A stretch of DNA of 64,000 nt. It comes from Rhodanobacter sp. (GTDB lineage Bacteria; Pseudomonadota; Gammaproteobacteria; Xanthomonadales; Rhodanobacteraceae). The notes under the pieces are model-generated. The model saw only the letters and a list, made by a program, of their open reading frames with translations. It searched no databases and was not told where the DNA came from. A program made the position numbers and the translations under genes. The stretch spans positions 62,001 through 126,000 of the forward strand of contig SCSE01000062.1 in NCBI GenBank assembly GCA_004298015.1, read 5' to 3'. Below are positions 50,950-60,971 of this stretch, piece by piece (the first letter of the stretch is position 1; each line of letters opens with the position of its first letter).

Positions 50950-51004
50950 GCGCAGTACAGCGCAGCGGAAAATTCGATGTGAAGAAGACAGACATATCGG
51001 CTGG
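50950..51004. repeat. Repeat copy B flanking the bc1-type cluster
   Basis: CGCAGTACAGCGCAGCGGAAAATTCGATGTGAAGAAGACAGACATATCGGCTGG. Confidence 0.55.
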
Positions 51005-51188
51005 CTAAACGAGGCTATGTGGTGAAACAAGACCTGACCCTGCGCTGATCCCTGCGTCGATCTTCGTTGCTTGTGTGACCCTTCGTCGCTGCGCAATCCA
51101 CACGGCGAGGCGCACATCCATGTACAACACCTGTCCGCGATGATGGCCCACTACACTGTGCGGACCTTTTCGCTGTTGAAGACATGAT

Positions 51189-52259
51189 GTGACTGCTGAC
51201 GGGATTTTCGCGGCTGCGCCAGATGCGGCGCTGGCGGCATTGTTCGTACCTTTCGAGACGTCGACACTGGCGCCCCCGACAGACGGGCACGTGTTGTTTC
51301 TGCGCGCGCGTGCCGGCGTGCGCCTGCGCGAGATGGCGCAGCCCGGCTGGTTGTGCGAGCAGGGATTCATGCCGTTTGCCGATGAGCTGGCGCGCAACGG
51401 CTTGCGTGTGGGTGAGCCGCAAGCGGGCGAGCGCTTTTCGCAGGTGCTGGTATTGCCGCCGCGGCAGCGCGACGAGGCGCGCGCGTTGTTGGCGCGCGCC
51501 CTGAACCATCTTGCCGTGGGCGGCACGGTGGTGGCGGCGATGTCGAACACCGAGGGGGCGAAATCAGGCGAAGCGGATATGGCAAAGCTGACCGGTTGCG
51601 TCCGGCATCTGTCCAAGCACAAGTGCCGGGTGTTCTGGAGCACGCCAGACGAGGCCGGCATCGATCCGGTGCTGCTGGCCGAATGGCTCTCGCTGGATGC
51701 GCCGCGTGCGATCGTCGACGGCTATGTCAGCCGGCCCGGACTGTTTGCCTGGGATCGCATCGACCGGGCTTCGGCGCTGCTGGCGGCGCATTTGCCGGAC
51801 GACCTGCACGGCCGCGTCGCCGATCTCGGCGCCGGCTACGGGTATCTCGCGACGCAGGTCATCGCGCGGTGCCCACGCGTCGAGGCGATCGACCTGTACG
51901 AAGCCGAGGCACGGGCGCTGGAGCCGGCGCGGGTCAACCTGGCGCGGGCACAGCGCGCCTGCGGCCGCGAGGTGGCGGTGGCGGTGCACTGGCACGACGT
52001 CACCCGCGGCCTCGCGCAACGCTATGACGCCATCGTCAGCAACCCGCCCTTTCATCAGGGGCGCGCCGATCTGCCGCAACTGGGGCGCGCCTTCATTACC
52101 AGCGCGGCAGATGCGCTGGTGCCGGATGGCCGCTTGTGGCTGGTGGCGAACCGGCATCTGCCGTACGAGGCGATACTCACAGCGCGTTTCCGCGAGGTGC
52201 ATACGCGGGTGACAAAGGAAGGGTTCAAGGTGATGGAATCGGTGGGAGTACGTCGATGA
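51189..52259 (+). CDS. RsmC-like rRNA (guanine-N2)-methyltransferase
   Basis: VADLGAGYGYLATQVIARCP...YDAIVSNPPFHQG; N-terminal duplicated domain. Start uncertain (reported as M by the ORF track). Confidence 0.87.
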   Translation: MTADGIFAAAPDAALAALFVPFETSTLAPPTDGHVLFLRARAGVRLREMAQPGWLCEQGFMPFADELARNGLRVGEPQAGERFSQVLVLPPRQRDEARALLARALNHLAVGGTVVAAMSNTEGAKSGEADMAKLTGCVRHLSKHKCRVFWSTPDEAGIDPVLLAEWLSLDAPRAIVDGYVSRPGLFAWDRIDRASALLAAHLPDDLHGRVADLGAGYGYLATQVIARCPRVEAIDLYEAEARALEPARVNLARAQRACGREVAVAVHWHDVTRGLAQRYDAIVSNPPFHQGRADLPQLGRAFITSAADALVPDGRLWLVANRHLPYEAILTARFREVHTRVTKEGFKVMESVGVRR

Positions 52260-52957
52260 AACTGGTCAAGTTGATCGCCAACCTCGGTTACGGCAGTCGC
52301 AAGGATGTGGCGCAGATGTTCCGCGCCGGCCGCATCACCGATGCCGACGGCGAGGTGTTGTACGCCGATGATGTGGTGGCGCACGAGACCATTCGTGTCG
52401 ACGACGAGCCGCTCGATCCGCCGACCGGCCTGGTGCTGATGATGAACAAGCCGCTCGGCGTCACCTGCTCGCGCAAGGACCCCGGCCGGGTGGTGTATGA
52501 CCTGCTGCCGCCGCGCTACACCGTGCGCTCACCGGTGCTGTCCAGCGTCGGGCGGCTCGACCGGGATACCACCGGCCTGTTGCTGTTCACCGATGATGGC
52601 GCCTTGCTGCACCGGATCATCGCGCCCAAGGCACAGGTGGCCAAGGTGTACGAGGCGACCCTGGCGCAGGACCTGCGCGGCGGCGAAGGCGCATTGTTTG
52701 CCAGTGGCACGATGCTGCTGGAGTCGGAGAAGGAGCCGCTGGCGCCGGCCACCCTGGCGGTGCTGGGGCCACGACACGCAAGGCTTACGGTGACCGAGGG
52801 GCGCTACCACCAGGTGCGGCGGATGTTTGCCGCGGCGGGCAATCATGTGGAAACCTTGCAGCGGGTTTCCGTCGGTCAGCTCACGCTTGGGGCTCTGCCG
52901 CAGGGCGAATGGCGCGTACTCGATGCCGATGACGTTGCCTCGATCTTCGCGGCGTAG
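52256..52957 (+). CDS. rsuA: 16S rRNA pseudouridine synthase RsuA-like
   Basis: MKLVKLIANLGYGSRKDVAQMFRAGRITDADG; SSVGRLDRDTTGLLLFTDDG; EGRYHQVRRMFAAAGNHV. Confidence 0.85.
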   Translation: MKLVKLIANLGYGSRKDVAQMFRAGRITDADGEVLYADDVVAHETIRVDDEPLDPPTGLVLMMNKPLGVTCSRKDPGRVVYDLLPPRYTVRSPVLSSVGRLDRDTTGLLLFTDDGALLHRIIAPKAQVAKVYEATLAQDLRGGEGALFASGTMLLESEKEPLAPATLAVLGPRHARLTVTEGRYHQVRRMFAAAGNHVETLQRVSVGQLTLGALPQGEWRVLDADDVASIFAA

Positions 52958-53090
52958 GGCGGGCACGGCCCGCCTGTTCCTTCCGATGATCAGTCGGAGA
53001 TGATCGCCGAAACGACCATCGAGATATAAGGGCGGGCACGGCCCGCCGTGTTGGTTACGGTGGGGCGGTGGCGGACGGTGTCCGCCCTAC
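52954..53090. repeat. Cluster of three short palindromic REP-like units
   Basis: GTAGGGCGGGCACGGCCCGCC (52954-52974), GGGCGGGCACGGCCCGCC (53030-53047), GCGGACGGTGTCCGCCCTAC (53071-53090). Confidence 0.88.
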
Positions 53091-53178
53091 GTGGGTGTGG
53101 TTTTAGGGCAGGGTGTCGGCTTGATCTTCGCCATGCATGTTCCGGTGACGAGCCGGCGGAGGGTGTCCGCGGGCCGGG

Positions 53179-53511
53179 TTACAGGACATGCACGGGAGTG
53201 GGGATGGCTGCGCCGAACCACTTCTGCCGCTCTTCGCGACAGCTCGGGCTACCCATCGCATATTTGCGGCAAATCGAGGGACGATCCTCGTAGATGGTGC
53301 AGCGCGAGGTGTTCGGATCGACCGCGGCACACCAGCCGTCCTCGCCCTTGGCCAGGGTTTCCATGCCGTGGAGATCGCGATGGATCAGCCATTCCGGCAC
53401 ATGGTCGTCGGGCATCAGCACCACGGTGAGGCGACAGCACACGGCCTCGCAGGTGGTGCACTGCACGCTCGGGTCGACGCTTTCCGCGTAGGGATCGGGG
53501 GGATTGTTCAC
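53179..53511 (-). CDS. YkgJ family cysteine cluster protein
   Basis: VQCTTCEAVCCRLTVVLMPDD...CTIYEDRPSICRKYAMGSPSCREER. Confidence 0.88.
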   Translation of the reverse strand: MNNPPDPYAESVDPSVQCTTCEAVCCRLTVVLMPDDHVPEWLIHRDLHGMETLAKGEDGWCAAVDPNTSRCTIYEDRPSICRKYAMGSPSCREERQKWFGAAIPTPVHVL

Positions 53512-53573
53512 CCCCCAGTATGACGGTATCGGTCGGGGTCCATATGAACCGATGCCAGCGCTGAGCTCTGGTC

Positions 53574-53756
53574 AGAGGCTGTGAAAAATTCGGACGCCGT
53601 AGCGAGAGCGTCGCCGGGGGTTCGTGACAAGGTGCGCTGCGGGCAAATCCGGGGAGTTTGGTGAATCAAATGACCCGGATTTGCCCGTAGTGCGCCGCCG
53701 GCACGGACGTCTGGCGGCGCTCGCAGTAGGTGGGCGATTTTTTCACAGCCTCTCAG
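53574..53756. repeat. Long copy of nested palindromic dispersed element
   Basis: Outer TIRs AGAGGCTGTGAAAAAT / ATTTTTTCACAGCCTCT; inner arms GGTGCGCTGCGGGCAAATCCGGG / CCCGGATTTGCCCGTAGTGCGCC. Confidence 0.88.
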
Positions 53757-54343
53757 GTCTCGTCGTCGCGCCACAGGGCCTGCCAGCCGGCGTTGCCGAG
53801 CCGACGCAGGGTGTCCATGTTGCGGCGGTAGATCTCGTCCGGGTCGCTCATCGCCTCGGCCGCGCGTTCCACGCTGGCCTCGCGGAGCAGGTGCAGGGTG
53901 GGGTAGGGCGCGCGGTTGCTGAAGTTCTCGATATCGTCGACGGCACTGTCGGCAAACTGGTATTGCGGGTGAAAGCTGGCTACCTGCAACACGCCCTCCA
54001 GTCCGAGGGTTTCCACGGCCATGTCGGCGGTATCGAGGAACGCGTTGTAGTCGAGAAAATCGCCGAGCACATGCGGATGGATCAGCAAGGTGGTTTCACA
54101 CTCCTCCGGCGCGGCGGCGTTGAGGCTCTGCAGTTCACCGAGCAGGTCGTCGAGCAGCCCGTCGGTGTCGCGGGCATGGCTTACCCGCATGCGTAGTCGC
54201 TGCTGCACATGCGGTGCGCGGGCGAACGGGCACAGGTTCAGGCCGATGACGGCCTGTTCCAGCCAGCGCGTGGTGGCGGCGAGGTAGGGCGTGTCTTCGG
54301 GCAGGGCATCGGCCTGGAGGGGGTGCAATAGGCTGTCGGTCAC
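53753..54343 (-). CDS. DUF1415 family protein
   Basis: GTG start; TRWLEQAVIGLNLCPFARAPHVQQRLRMRVSHA...VLQVASFHPQYQFADS. Confidence 0.88.
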   Translation of the reverse strand: MTDSLLHPLQADALPEDTPYLAATTRWLEQAVIGLNLCPFARAPHVQQRLRMRVSHARDTDGLLDDLLGELQSLNAAAPEECETTLLIHPHVLGDFLDYNAFLDTADMAVETLGLEGVLQVASFHPQYQFADSAVDDIENFSNRAPYPTLHLLREASVERAAEAMSDPDEIYRRNMDTLRRLGNAGWQALWRDDET

Positions 54344-54485
54344 AGGGATTCCGTGGGGTGGCTGGCGGCGCCGACTATAGCGCCATGCGGCGAACTCGCC
54401 GTCCGCAGCGGTTGGTGCCCGTCCCTTGCATGCGCTGAGCGTTGCCCGGATATAAGGGGCATCCCTGTCGCCAGTTGTCCCCTGC

Positions 54486-56045
54486 ATGCTCAGCTTCCAA
54501 TTCGACAACGCGTTGATCCGCGACCTGCCTGGCGATCCGCAGCAGGGCCCGCAGGTGCGCCAGGTGGAAGGCGCGCTGTATTCGCGCGTCGACCCGACAC
54601 CGGTACCGGCACCGCACCTGCTGGCGCATTCGGCGGACATGGCGGCGGTGCTCGATATCGATGAAGCCGATGTCGCCATGCCGGACTTTGCCCAGGTGTT
54701 CGGCGGCAATGCCTTGCTCGATGGCATGCAGCCGTTTGCCGGCAACTACGGAGGGCACCAGTTCGGCAACTGGGCCGGCCAGCTCGGTGACGGTCGGGCG
54801 ATCTCGCTGGGCGAGGCGATCAATGCCGCGGGGCAGCGCTGGGAGCTGCAGCTCAAGGGTGCCGGGAAAACGCCGTATTCGCGTGGCGCGGACGGTCGCG
54901 CGGTGTTGCGCTCGTCGCTGCGGGAGTTTCTGTGCAGCGAAGCGATGCACCATCTGGGCGTGCCGACCACCCGTGCACTGAGTCTGGTCGATACCGGCGC
55001 AGCGGTCATGCGCGACATGTTCTACGACGGCCATGCGGCCCCGGAACCGGGCGCGATCGTCTGCCGCGTCGCGCCCTCGTTCCTCCGTTTCGGTCACTTC
55101 GAGTTGCCGGCCTCGCGCGGCGATACCGGCTTGCTGAGGCAGTTGGTGGACTTCACCATCCGCCGCGATTTCCCGCAGCTCGAAGGCGCGGGTGAGCCGC
55201 TTTACGCGGCCTGGTTCAGCCAGGTCTGCGAGCGCACGGCGGTGATGATCGCGCACTGGATGCGCGTGGGTTTCGTGCACGGGGTGATGAATACCGACAA
55301 CATGTCGATCCTCGGGCTGACCATCGACTACGGCCCGTACGGCTGGGTCGACAACTACGATCCCGACTGGACGCCGAATACCACCGATGCACAGCGTCGC
55401 CGTTACCGCTTCGGCCAGCAGCCGGATGTAGCGTGGTGGAATCTGAGCCGGTTGGCGGGGGCGCTGGCGCCGTTGTTTTCCAGCGTCGAACCGTTGCAGG
55501 CCGGACTGGATCATTACACGGCGGTCTACGCCGCTGCCGACCGCGCCACCATCGCCGCCAAGCTCGGCCTGGCGGCATGCCGCGATGAGGATGTGGCGCT
55601 GATGCAGTCGTTGCAGTCGTTGATGCAGCAGGCTGAGATCGACATGACGCTGTGGTTTCGTGCGCTCGCCCATGTCGATGCTGCGGCGCCGTTGCTGGAG
55701 CCGATGCGCGAGGCGTTCTATGACGCCGCAAAGCAGGCGGCGGCCGAACCGGCGTTGCGCGACTGGCTGGCGCGGTATGCGGCGCGGTTGCGTGACGATC
55801 CGCTGTCCGCCACCCAACGGCGCGAGCAGATGCGCCTGGCCAACCCCCGCTACGTGCTGCGCAATTACCTGGCGCAGCAGGCGATCGATCGGGCGACGCG
55901 GGGCGATGCCGCCGGCATCCATGAGCTGCTCGAGGTGATGCGCCATCCGTATGACGATCAGCCCGGCCGCGAGGCGTATGCGCAGCGCCGTCCCGACTGG
56001 GCACGGCACAAGGCCGGTTGCTCGATGCTGTCGTGCAGTTCGTGA
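54486..56045 (+). CDS. selO: Protein adenylyltransferase SelO (YdiU/UPF0061)
   Basis: [27 protein letters not shown]...[46 protein letters not shown]. Confidence 0.96.
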   Translation: MLSFQFDNALIRDLPGDPQQGPQVRQVEGALYSRVDPTPVPAPHLLAHSADMAAVLDIDEADVAMPDFAQVFGGNALLDGMQPFAGNYGGHQFGNWAGQLGDGRAISLGEAINAAGQRWELQLKGAGKTPYSRGADGRAVLRSSLREFLCSEAMHHLGVPTTRALSLVDTGAAVMRDMFYDGHAAPEPGAIVCRVAPSFLRFGHFELPASRGDTGLLRQLVDFTIRRDFPQLEGAGEPLYAAWFSQVCERTAVMIAHWMRVGFVHGVMNTDNMSILGLTIDYGPYGWVDNYDPDWTPNTTDAQRRRYRFGQQPDVAWWNLSRLAGALAPLFSSVEPLQAGLDHYTAVYAAADRATIAAKLGLAACRDEDVALMQSLQSLMQQAEIDMTLWFRALAHVDAAAPLLEPMREAFYDAAKQAAAEPALRDWLARYAARLRDDPLSATQRREQMRLANPRYVLRNYLAQQAIDRATRGDAAGIHELLEVMRHPYDDQPGREAYAQRRPDWARHKAGCSMLSCSS

Positions 56046-56059
56046 TCGGCTGATGGGCG

Positions 56060-56090
56060 AACCCGGGACTGGCGTGGCCAGCCCCGGGTT
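56060..56090. terminator. Strong hairpin between selO and convergent tRNA-Arg
   Basis: AACCCGGG-ACTGGCGTGGCCAGC-CCCGGGTT with inner CTGGC/GCCAG. Confidence 0.6.
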
Positions 56091-56099
56091 TGCGAATGG

Positions 56100-56173
56100 T
56101 GCCCCCGATACGATTCGAACGTACGACCTGTCCCTTAGGAGGGGACCGCTCTATCCAGCTGAGCTACGGGGGC
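56100..56173 (-). tRNA. tRNA-Arg (anticodon CCT)
   Basis: Reverse complement GCCCCCGTAGCTCAGCTGGATAGAGCGGTCCCCTCCTAAGGGACAGGTCGTACGTTCGAATCGTATCGGGGGCA; 7-bp acceptor stem, anticodon loop CTCCTAA. Confidence 0.93.
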
Positions 56174-56355
56174 CTGGGCGGCTGTCGGACGTTGCGATCA
56201 AAGCCCGACAGGCTCCGGGGCGGGATTTTCGCATGGATCTGCCGAGGGCGCGATCCGCTTGCGCCAGTGTGCCGGGAGGTGGCCTGCTAGAATGGCCGTT
56301 TTTCCCGTCTTCACCATCGTGCCGGCGGGCACCATGCACGTTTCAGGAGCCAGGT

Positions 56356-57891
56356 ATGTCCCATGCAATCCTCACCTCTCTCGGTCTCGGCGATACGCTT
56401 TCCGGCACTTATCTCGGTCAGGGCGAGTGGTCCAAGACCACCGACGCCGGCACGCTGCAGCCGCTGAATCCGGCAACCGGCGAGGTGATCGCCACGGTGC
56501 ACGCGTCCAGCGCCGCCGACTATGAAATCATTGTCAAGCGCGCGCAGGAAGCGTTTGCGGTGTGGCGCACCACGCCGGCGCCGCTGCGCGGCGAAGCGGT
56601 GCGCCTGTGCGGTGAGGCACTGCGCAAGCACAAGGATGCGCTGGGCTCGCTGGTCTCGCTGGAGATGGGCAAGATCAAGCCCGAGGGTGACGGCGAAGTG
56701 CAGGAGATGATCGACATCGCCGATTTCGCGGTGGGTCAGAGCCGGATGCTGTACGGCTACACCATGCATTCGGAGCGTCCCGGCCACCGCATGTACGAGC
56801 AGTACCACCCGCTGGGCGTGGTCGGCATCATCAGCGCCTTCAATTTCCCGGTCGCGGTGTGGGCGTGGAACGCGATGCTGGCGGCCGCCTGCGGCGATAT
56901 CTGCATCTGGAAGCCGTCGCCGAAGACGCCGCTGACCGCGATCGCCACGATGAAGATCTGCAACGAGGCCTTGAAAGACGGCGGCTATCCGGATCTGTTC
57001 TTCCTGTTCAACGATGCCGGCACCGAGCTGGCGCAAAACTTTGTCGACGACAAGCGCGTGGGCCTGATCAGCTTCACCGGTTCGACCAAGGTCGGGCGCA
57101 CCGTCGGCGAGCGCGTGGCCAGGCGCATGGGTCGCTCGCTGCTGGAGCTGGGCGGCAACAACGCGATCATCCTCGACGAGTCGGCCGATCTGAAGCTGGC
57201 GATTCCGGGCATCGTGTTCGGTTCGGTCGGTACTGCGGCCCAGCGCTGCACCTCGACCCGTCGCCTGTTCGTGCATGAGTCGATCTACGACAACGTGCTG
57301 CAGACCCTGGTCAAGGCGTACGGGCAGGTCGAGGGCAAGATCGGCGATCCCAACGACGCCAGCACGCTGATGGGCCCGCTCAACAGCCAGGATGCGGTGA
57401 AGGGTTATCTGGCGGCGATCGAGAAAGCCAAGGCGGCCGGCGGCACGGTGGCTACCGGCGGCAAGGCGCTGACCGAGCGCAAGGGCAACTTCGTGTTGCC
57501 GACGATCATCACCGGGCTGAAGAACTCCGACGAGGTGGTGCAGACTGAAACGTTCGCGCCAATTCTCTATGTGATGAAGTTCAAGACCCTCGACGAGGCG
57601 ATCGAACTGCAAAACGGCGTACCGCAGGGTCTGTCCTCGGCGATCTTTACGCAGAACCTGAAATCCGCCGAGAAGTACCTGTCGGCGGCGGGCTCGGATT
57701 GCGGCATCTCCAACGTCAACATCGGTACTTCCGGTGCCGAGATCGGTGGTGCGTTCGGCGGCGAGAAGGAAACCGGCGGCGGTCGCGAGTCCGGCTCGGA
57801 TGCGTGGAAGGCCTACATGCGCCGCCAGACCAATACCATCAACTACTCCGACTCGTTGCCGCTGGCCCAGGGCATCAAGTTCGACCTGTAG
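56356..57891 (+). CDS. ALDH7-type aldehyde dehydrogenase (L-piperidine-6-carboxylate dehydrogenase-like)
   Basis: [85 protein letters not shown]. Confidence 0.93.
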   Translation: MSHAILTSLGLGDTLSGTYLGQGEWSKTTDAGTLQPLNPATGEVIATVHASSAADYEIIVKRAQEAFAVWRTTPAPLRGEAVRLCGEALRKHKDALGSLVSLEMGKIKPEGDGEVQEMIDIADFAVGQSRMLYGYTMHSERPGHRMYEQYHPLGVVGIISAFNFPVAVWAWNAMLAAACGDICIWKPSPKTPLTAIATMKICNEALKDGGYPDLFFLFNDAGTELAQNFVDDKRVGLISFTGSTKVGRTVGERVARRMGRSLLELGGNNAIILDESADLKLAIPGIVFGSVGTAAQRCTSTRRLFVHESIYDNVLQTLVKAYGQVEGKIGDPNDASTLMGPLNSQDAVKGYLAAIEKAKAAGGTVATGGKALTERKGNFVLPTIITGLKNSDEVVQTETFAPILYVMKFKTLDEAIELQNGVPQGLSSAIFTQNLKSAEKYLSAAGSDCGISNVNIGTSGAEIGGAFGGEKETGGGRESGSDAWKAYMRRQTNTINYSDSLPLAQGIKFDL

Positions 57892-57991
57892 GCCACACTT
57901 CCCATGGCAAGCGCATCGCGGGCGCGCTATCGTCCGCGATGCGTGGCTACACGCACTGCGACGTCCTGTCTTGACATGAGGGAGCAAGCCG

Positions 57992-58291
57992 ATGAGCTAT
58001 CACGCTTCGCAAAGTCCGGTCTCCAACAGCAACTCGCTGGCCGTGGTCAGCCTGGTCTTCGGCATTCTGGCGTGGTGCGTGTTGCCCATTGTCGGTGCGA
58101 TCGTGGCGATTGTCTGCGGTCACCTGGCGCGTGGCGAAATCCGTCGCGCACCGCCCGATGCACCTCTTGAAGGCAGTGGCATGGCGCTGGCGGGGCTGGT
58201 ACTCGGTTATGTGCAGTTGGTCTTCGGCGTGCTCGCCATGTTGCTGGTGTTCGGCTTGATCTTCCTCGGCTTCCACACGGGTTGGCATTGA
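57992..58291 (+). CDS. DUF4190 domain-containing membrane protein
   Basis: NSLAVVSLVFGILAWCVLPIVGAIVAIVCGHLARGEIRR...GMALAGLVLGYVQL. Confidence 0.85.
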   Translation: MSYHASQSPVSNSNSLAVVSLVFGILAWCVLPIVGAIVAIVCGHLARGEIRRAPPDAPLEGSGMALAGLVLGYVQLVFGVLAMLLVFGLIFLGFHTGWH

Positions 58292-58297
58292 GCTTCC

Positions 58298-59074
58298 ATG
58301 ACGTCACTTTCACTTTCCCCACCCTTTGATTTTCACGCTTGCCGTGTCGTCGTCGCTGGCGGCAGTCGCGGCATCGGTCGCAGCATTGCGCTGGCCTTTG
58401 CGCAGGCTGGTGCCGCAGTGTCGATATGCGCGCGCGGTCTGGACGCGCTCGAACAGACCCGCCAGGCGATCGCTGCCCACGGTGGGGTGGCCCATGCGCA
58501 GGCCTGCGACCTGGCTGATCCCGACGCGATCAAGGCGTATATCGCCGCTGCTGCCGAGGCGCTGGGTGGCATCGACGTGCTGGTCAACAATGGCACCGGC
58601 TACGGTTTCGACGACGACGAGGACGGTTGGGCGGCGGGCATCAACGTGGATCTTCTCGCTGCCGTGAGGGCCTCGCGGGCCGCGCTGCCGTTCCTGCAGG
58701 CCTCGGCCTTTGCGAGCATCCTGCACATGTCATCGATTGCCGCCCTGCGTCCGCGTGCCAGCGGTGCACCGTATGCGGCGGTCAAGGCAGCGCTGTCGCA
58801 ATACACCGGTTCGCAGGCTCTGGCACTGGCGCCGCAGCGTATCCGCGTCAACGCCATCGCACCCGGCTCGATCGAGTTCCCCGACGGGCTGTGGGACCGG
58901 CGCAGCCGCGAGATGCCCGCGGTGTATCAGTCGACGCTGGCACGGATACCGTTCGGCCGTTTCGGTACGCCGGAGGAAATTGCCCACGCGGCGCTGTTCC
59001 TCGCCTCGCCGTGGGCAGGCTGGATCACCGGTCAGACCCTGGTGGTCGATGGCGGACAGATGCTCAATGGCTGA
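58298..59074 (+). CDS. SDR family oxidoreductase
   Basis: VVVAGGSRGIGRSIALAFAQAGAAV...YAAVKAAL...WITGQTLVVDGGQML. Confidence 0.9.
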   Translation: MTSLSLSPPFDFHACRVVVAGGSRGIGRSIALAFAQAGAAVSICARGLDALEQTRQAIAAHGGVAHAQACDLADPDAIKAYIAAAAEALGGIDVLVNNGTGYGFDDDEDGWAAGINVDLLAAVRASRAALPFLQASAFASILHMSSIAALRPRASGAPYAAVKAALSQYTGSQALALAPQRIRVNAIAPGSIEFPDGLWDRRSREMPAVYQSTLARIPFGRFGTPEEIAHAALFLASPWAGWITGQTLVVDGGQMLNG

Positions 59075-59158
59075 GCGGATGACTGGGCACCGGCAACCCG
59101 CCATCGGGCCTGCGCTGTTTTTGCCGATTCCCGTTTCCGCTGCTGCGGCGTCGCTGAC

Positions 59159-59926
59159 ATGAACGAGCGGCACCCCACCGAGCGCTTCAGCGACCGTGTC
59201 GACAACTACGTGCGTTACCGGCCCGACTATCCGCCGGCATTGCTGGACTGGTTGCAGCGCGAGCTGGCCGTGGATACCGGCTGGCGGGTGGCCGATATCG
59301 GCGCGGGCACCGGGATCTCGTCACGGCTCTTGCTCGAGGGCGGTTATCAGGTGATCGCGGTGGAGCCGAATGCGCCGATGCGCGCCGCCGCCGAGCGCGA
59401 CCTGGCTGCGTACGCGGGCTTTCGTGCCGTCGACGGGCGCGCCGATGCGACCGGGCTGGCTGCGGCCAGTATCGACCTGATCACGGTGGCGCAGGCGTTC
59501 CACTGGTTTGACGAGCAAACCACGCGAGGTGAATTTGCCCGCATTCTGCGGCCGGACGGGTTGGCCGCGATCTGGTGGAACTCGCGCCGCCTGGTCGGTA
59601 CGCCCTTTCTGGAAGGGTATGAAGCGCTGCTGAGAGCCTGGGGTACTGACTACGAAAGCGTGGCCGAGCGCTACCCGGATGACTCGCAGATGCGCGCCTG
59701 GTTTGCCGATGGCTACCGCGCCGGTGCCCGTTTCGCGCATTGCCAGCAGCTGGATTTCGAGGGCTTGCGCGGACGCCTGATGTCCTCATCGTATGTGCCT
59801 CCCGCCGGACATCCGAATCATCAGCCGATGTTGCAGGCGTTGCGTGAGCTGTTCGATGCCTGCGCTGTACAAGGCAGGATAAGCTTCGACTACGACACCC
59901 GCATTTTCGCGGGCCATTTGGTCTGA
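59159..59926 (+). CDS. Class I SAM-dependent methyltransferase
   Basis: RFSDRVDNYVRYRPDYPPALLDWL...VADIGAGTGISSRLLLEGGYQVIAVEPN. Confidence 0.88.
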   Translation: MNERHPTERFSDRVDNYVRYRPDYPPALLDWLQRELAVDTGWRVADIGAGTGISSRLLLEGGYQVIAVEPNAPMRAAAERDLAAYAGFRAVDGRADATGLAAASIDLITVAQAFHWFDEQTTRGEFARILRPDGLAAIWWNSRRLVGTPFLEGYEALLRAWGTDYESVAERYPDDSQMRAWFADGYRAGARFAHCQQLDFEGLRGRLMSSSYVPPAGHPNHQPMLQALRELFDACAVQGRISFDYDTRIFAGHLV

Positions 59927-59929
59927 TTC

Positions 59930-60967
59930 ATGTACGACTACCTGCGTCCGCTGCTGTTCAGGCTCGATGCCGAGACGGCTCATCGACTGACCCTCTACGG
60001 CCTGGGAGTGGCCCAGCGCAGCCACTTCGCGCACTGGATCGCCACGCCGCCGGCGGATTTGCCGACCACGGTTTTCGGTATCGACTTTCCCAATCCGGTC
60101 GGTCTTGCCGCCGGGCTCGACAAGAATGCCGAACATCTCGATGCGCTGGATGCGCTCGGCTTCGGTTTTATCGAGGTCGGCACGGTGACGCCAAAGCCGC
60201 AGCCGGGCAACGACAAACCACGGATGTTCCGGCTGCCGCAGCACGAGGCGATCATCAACCGGATGGGCTTCAACAACGCCGGCGTCGAGGTGCTGGTGCG
60301 CAACGTGCAACAGTCCGCTTACCACGGTGTACTCGGTATCAATATCGGCAAGAACAAGGACACCCCGAACGAGAAGGCCATCAACGACTACCTGACCTGT
60401 CTGCATCGGGTCTACGAGCATGCCAGCTACATCACCATCAATATCTCCTCGCCGAATACGCAGGGTCTGCGCGATCTGCAGCAGGAAGCCACGCTGCGCC
60501 GTTTCATCTCGATGCTGCGCGAGGTGCAGGAGCGGCTCGGCTCGCAGCATGGCCGGCGCAAGCCGATGCTGCTGAAGATCGCTCCGGACCTGACCGAGGC
60601 CGAGCTCGACGCGATGGCCGGTGTGCTGCTGCAGACCGGTATCGACGGCGTGATCTGCAGCAACACCACGATCGATCACGCCGCGGTGGCCGATGACCCG
60701 CGCGGTGGCGAAACCGGTGGCCTGTCGGGCAAGCCGCTGTTTGCCCGTGCCACCGCGGTGCTGGCGGGCATGAGCCAACGCCTACAGGGGCGGATTCCTC
60801 TGATCGGCGTCGGCGGCATTCTCGAGGGCAGCGACGCGGCCGAAAAGCTCGACGCCGGTGCGTCACTGGTGCAGATTTATTCGGGGCTGATCTACCGTGG
60901 GCCGCAGCTGGTGGGCGAGTGCGTGAATGAAATTCGTCGGCAGCGTGGGGACGCAGATGTCGGGTGA
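59930..60967 (+). CDS. pyrD: Quinone-dependent dihydroorotate dehydrogenase
   Basis: [19 protein letters not shown]...[17 protein letters not shown]...[15 protein letters not shown]. Confidence 0.96.
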   Translation: MYDYLRPLLFRLDAETAHRLTLYGLGVAQRSHFAHWIATPPADLPTTVFGIDFPNPVGLAAGLDKNAEHLDALDALGFGFIEVGTVTPKPQPGNDKPRMFRLPQHEAIINRMGFNNAGVEVLVRNVQQSAYHGVLGINIGKNKDTPNEKAINDYLTCLHRVYEHASYITINISSPNTQGLRDLQQEATLRRFISMLREVQERLGSQHGRRKPMLLKIAPDLTEAELDAMAGVLLQTGIDGVICSNTTIDHAAVADDPRGGETGGLSGKPLFARATAVLAGMSQRLQGRIPLIGVGGILEGSDAAEKLDAGASLVQIYSGLIYRGPQLVGECVNEIRRQRGDADVG

Positions 60968-60971
60968 GCGC

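Noticed and set aside
45322-51004. Reading the bracketing repeats as attL/attR of an integrative element
   Set aside because: Copies are diverged and no recombinase lies between them; kept only as an unexplained bracketing repeat.
54375-56009. 544-aa minus-strand ORF opposite selO
   Set aside because: High-GC shadow ORF; Arg/Gln/His-rich low-information translation, and the plus strand encodes a clearly recognisable SelO.
56100-56173. tRNA-Arg as an integration site with a genomic island
   Set aside because: No integrase, no repeated tRNA 3' end and ordinary genes on both sides.
56311-57987. 558-aa minus-strand ORF opposite ALDH7 gene
   Set aside because: Shadow ORF with no recognisable domain; the plus strand is a full ALDH7.
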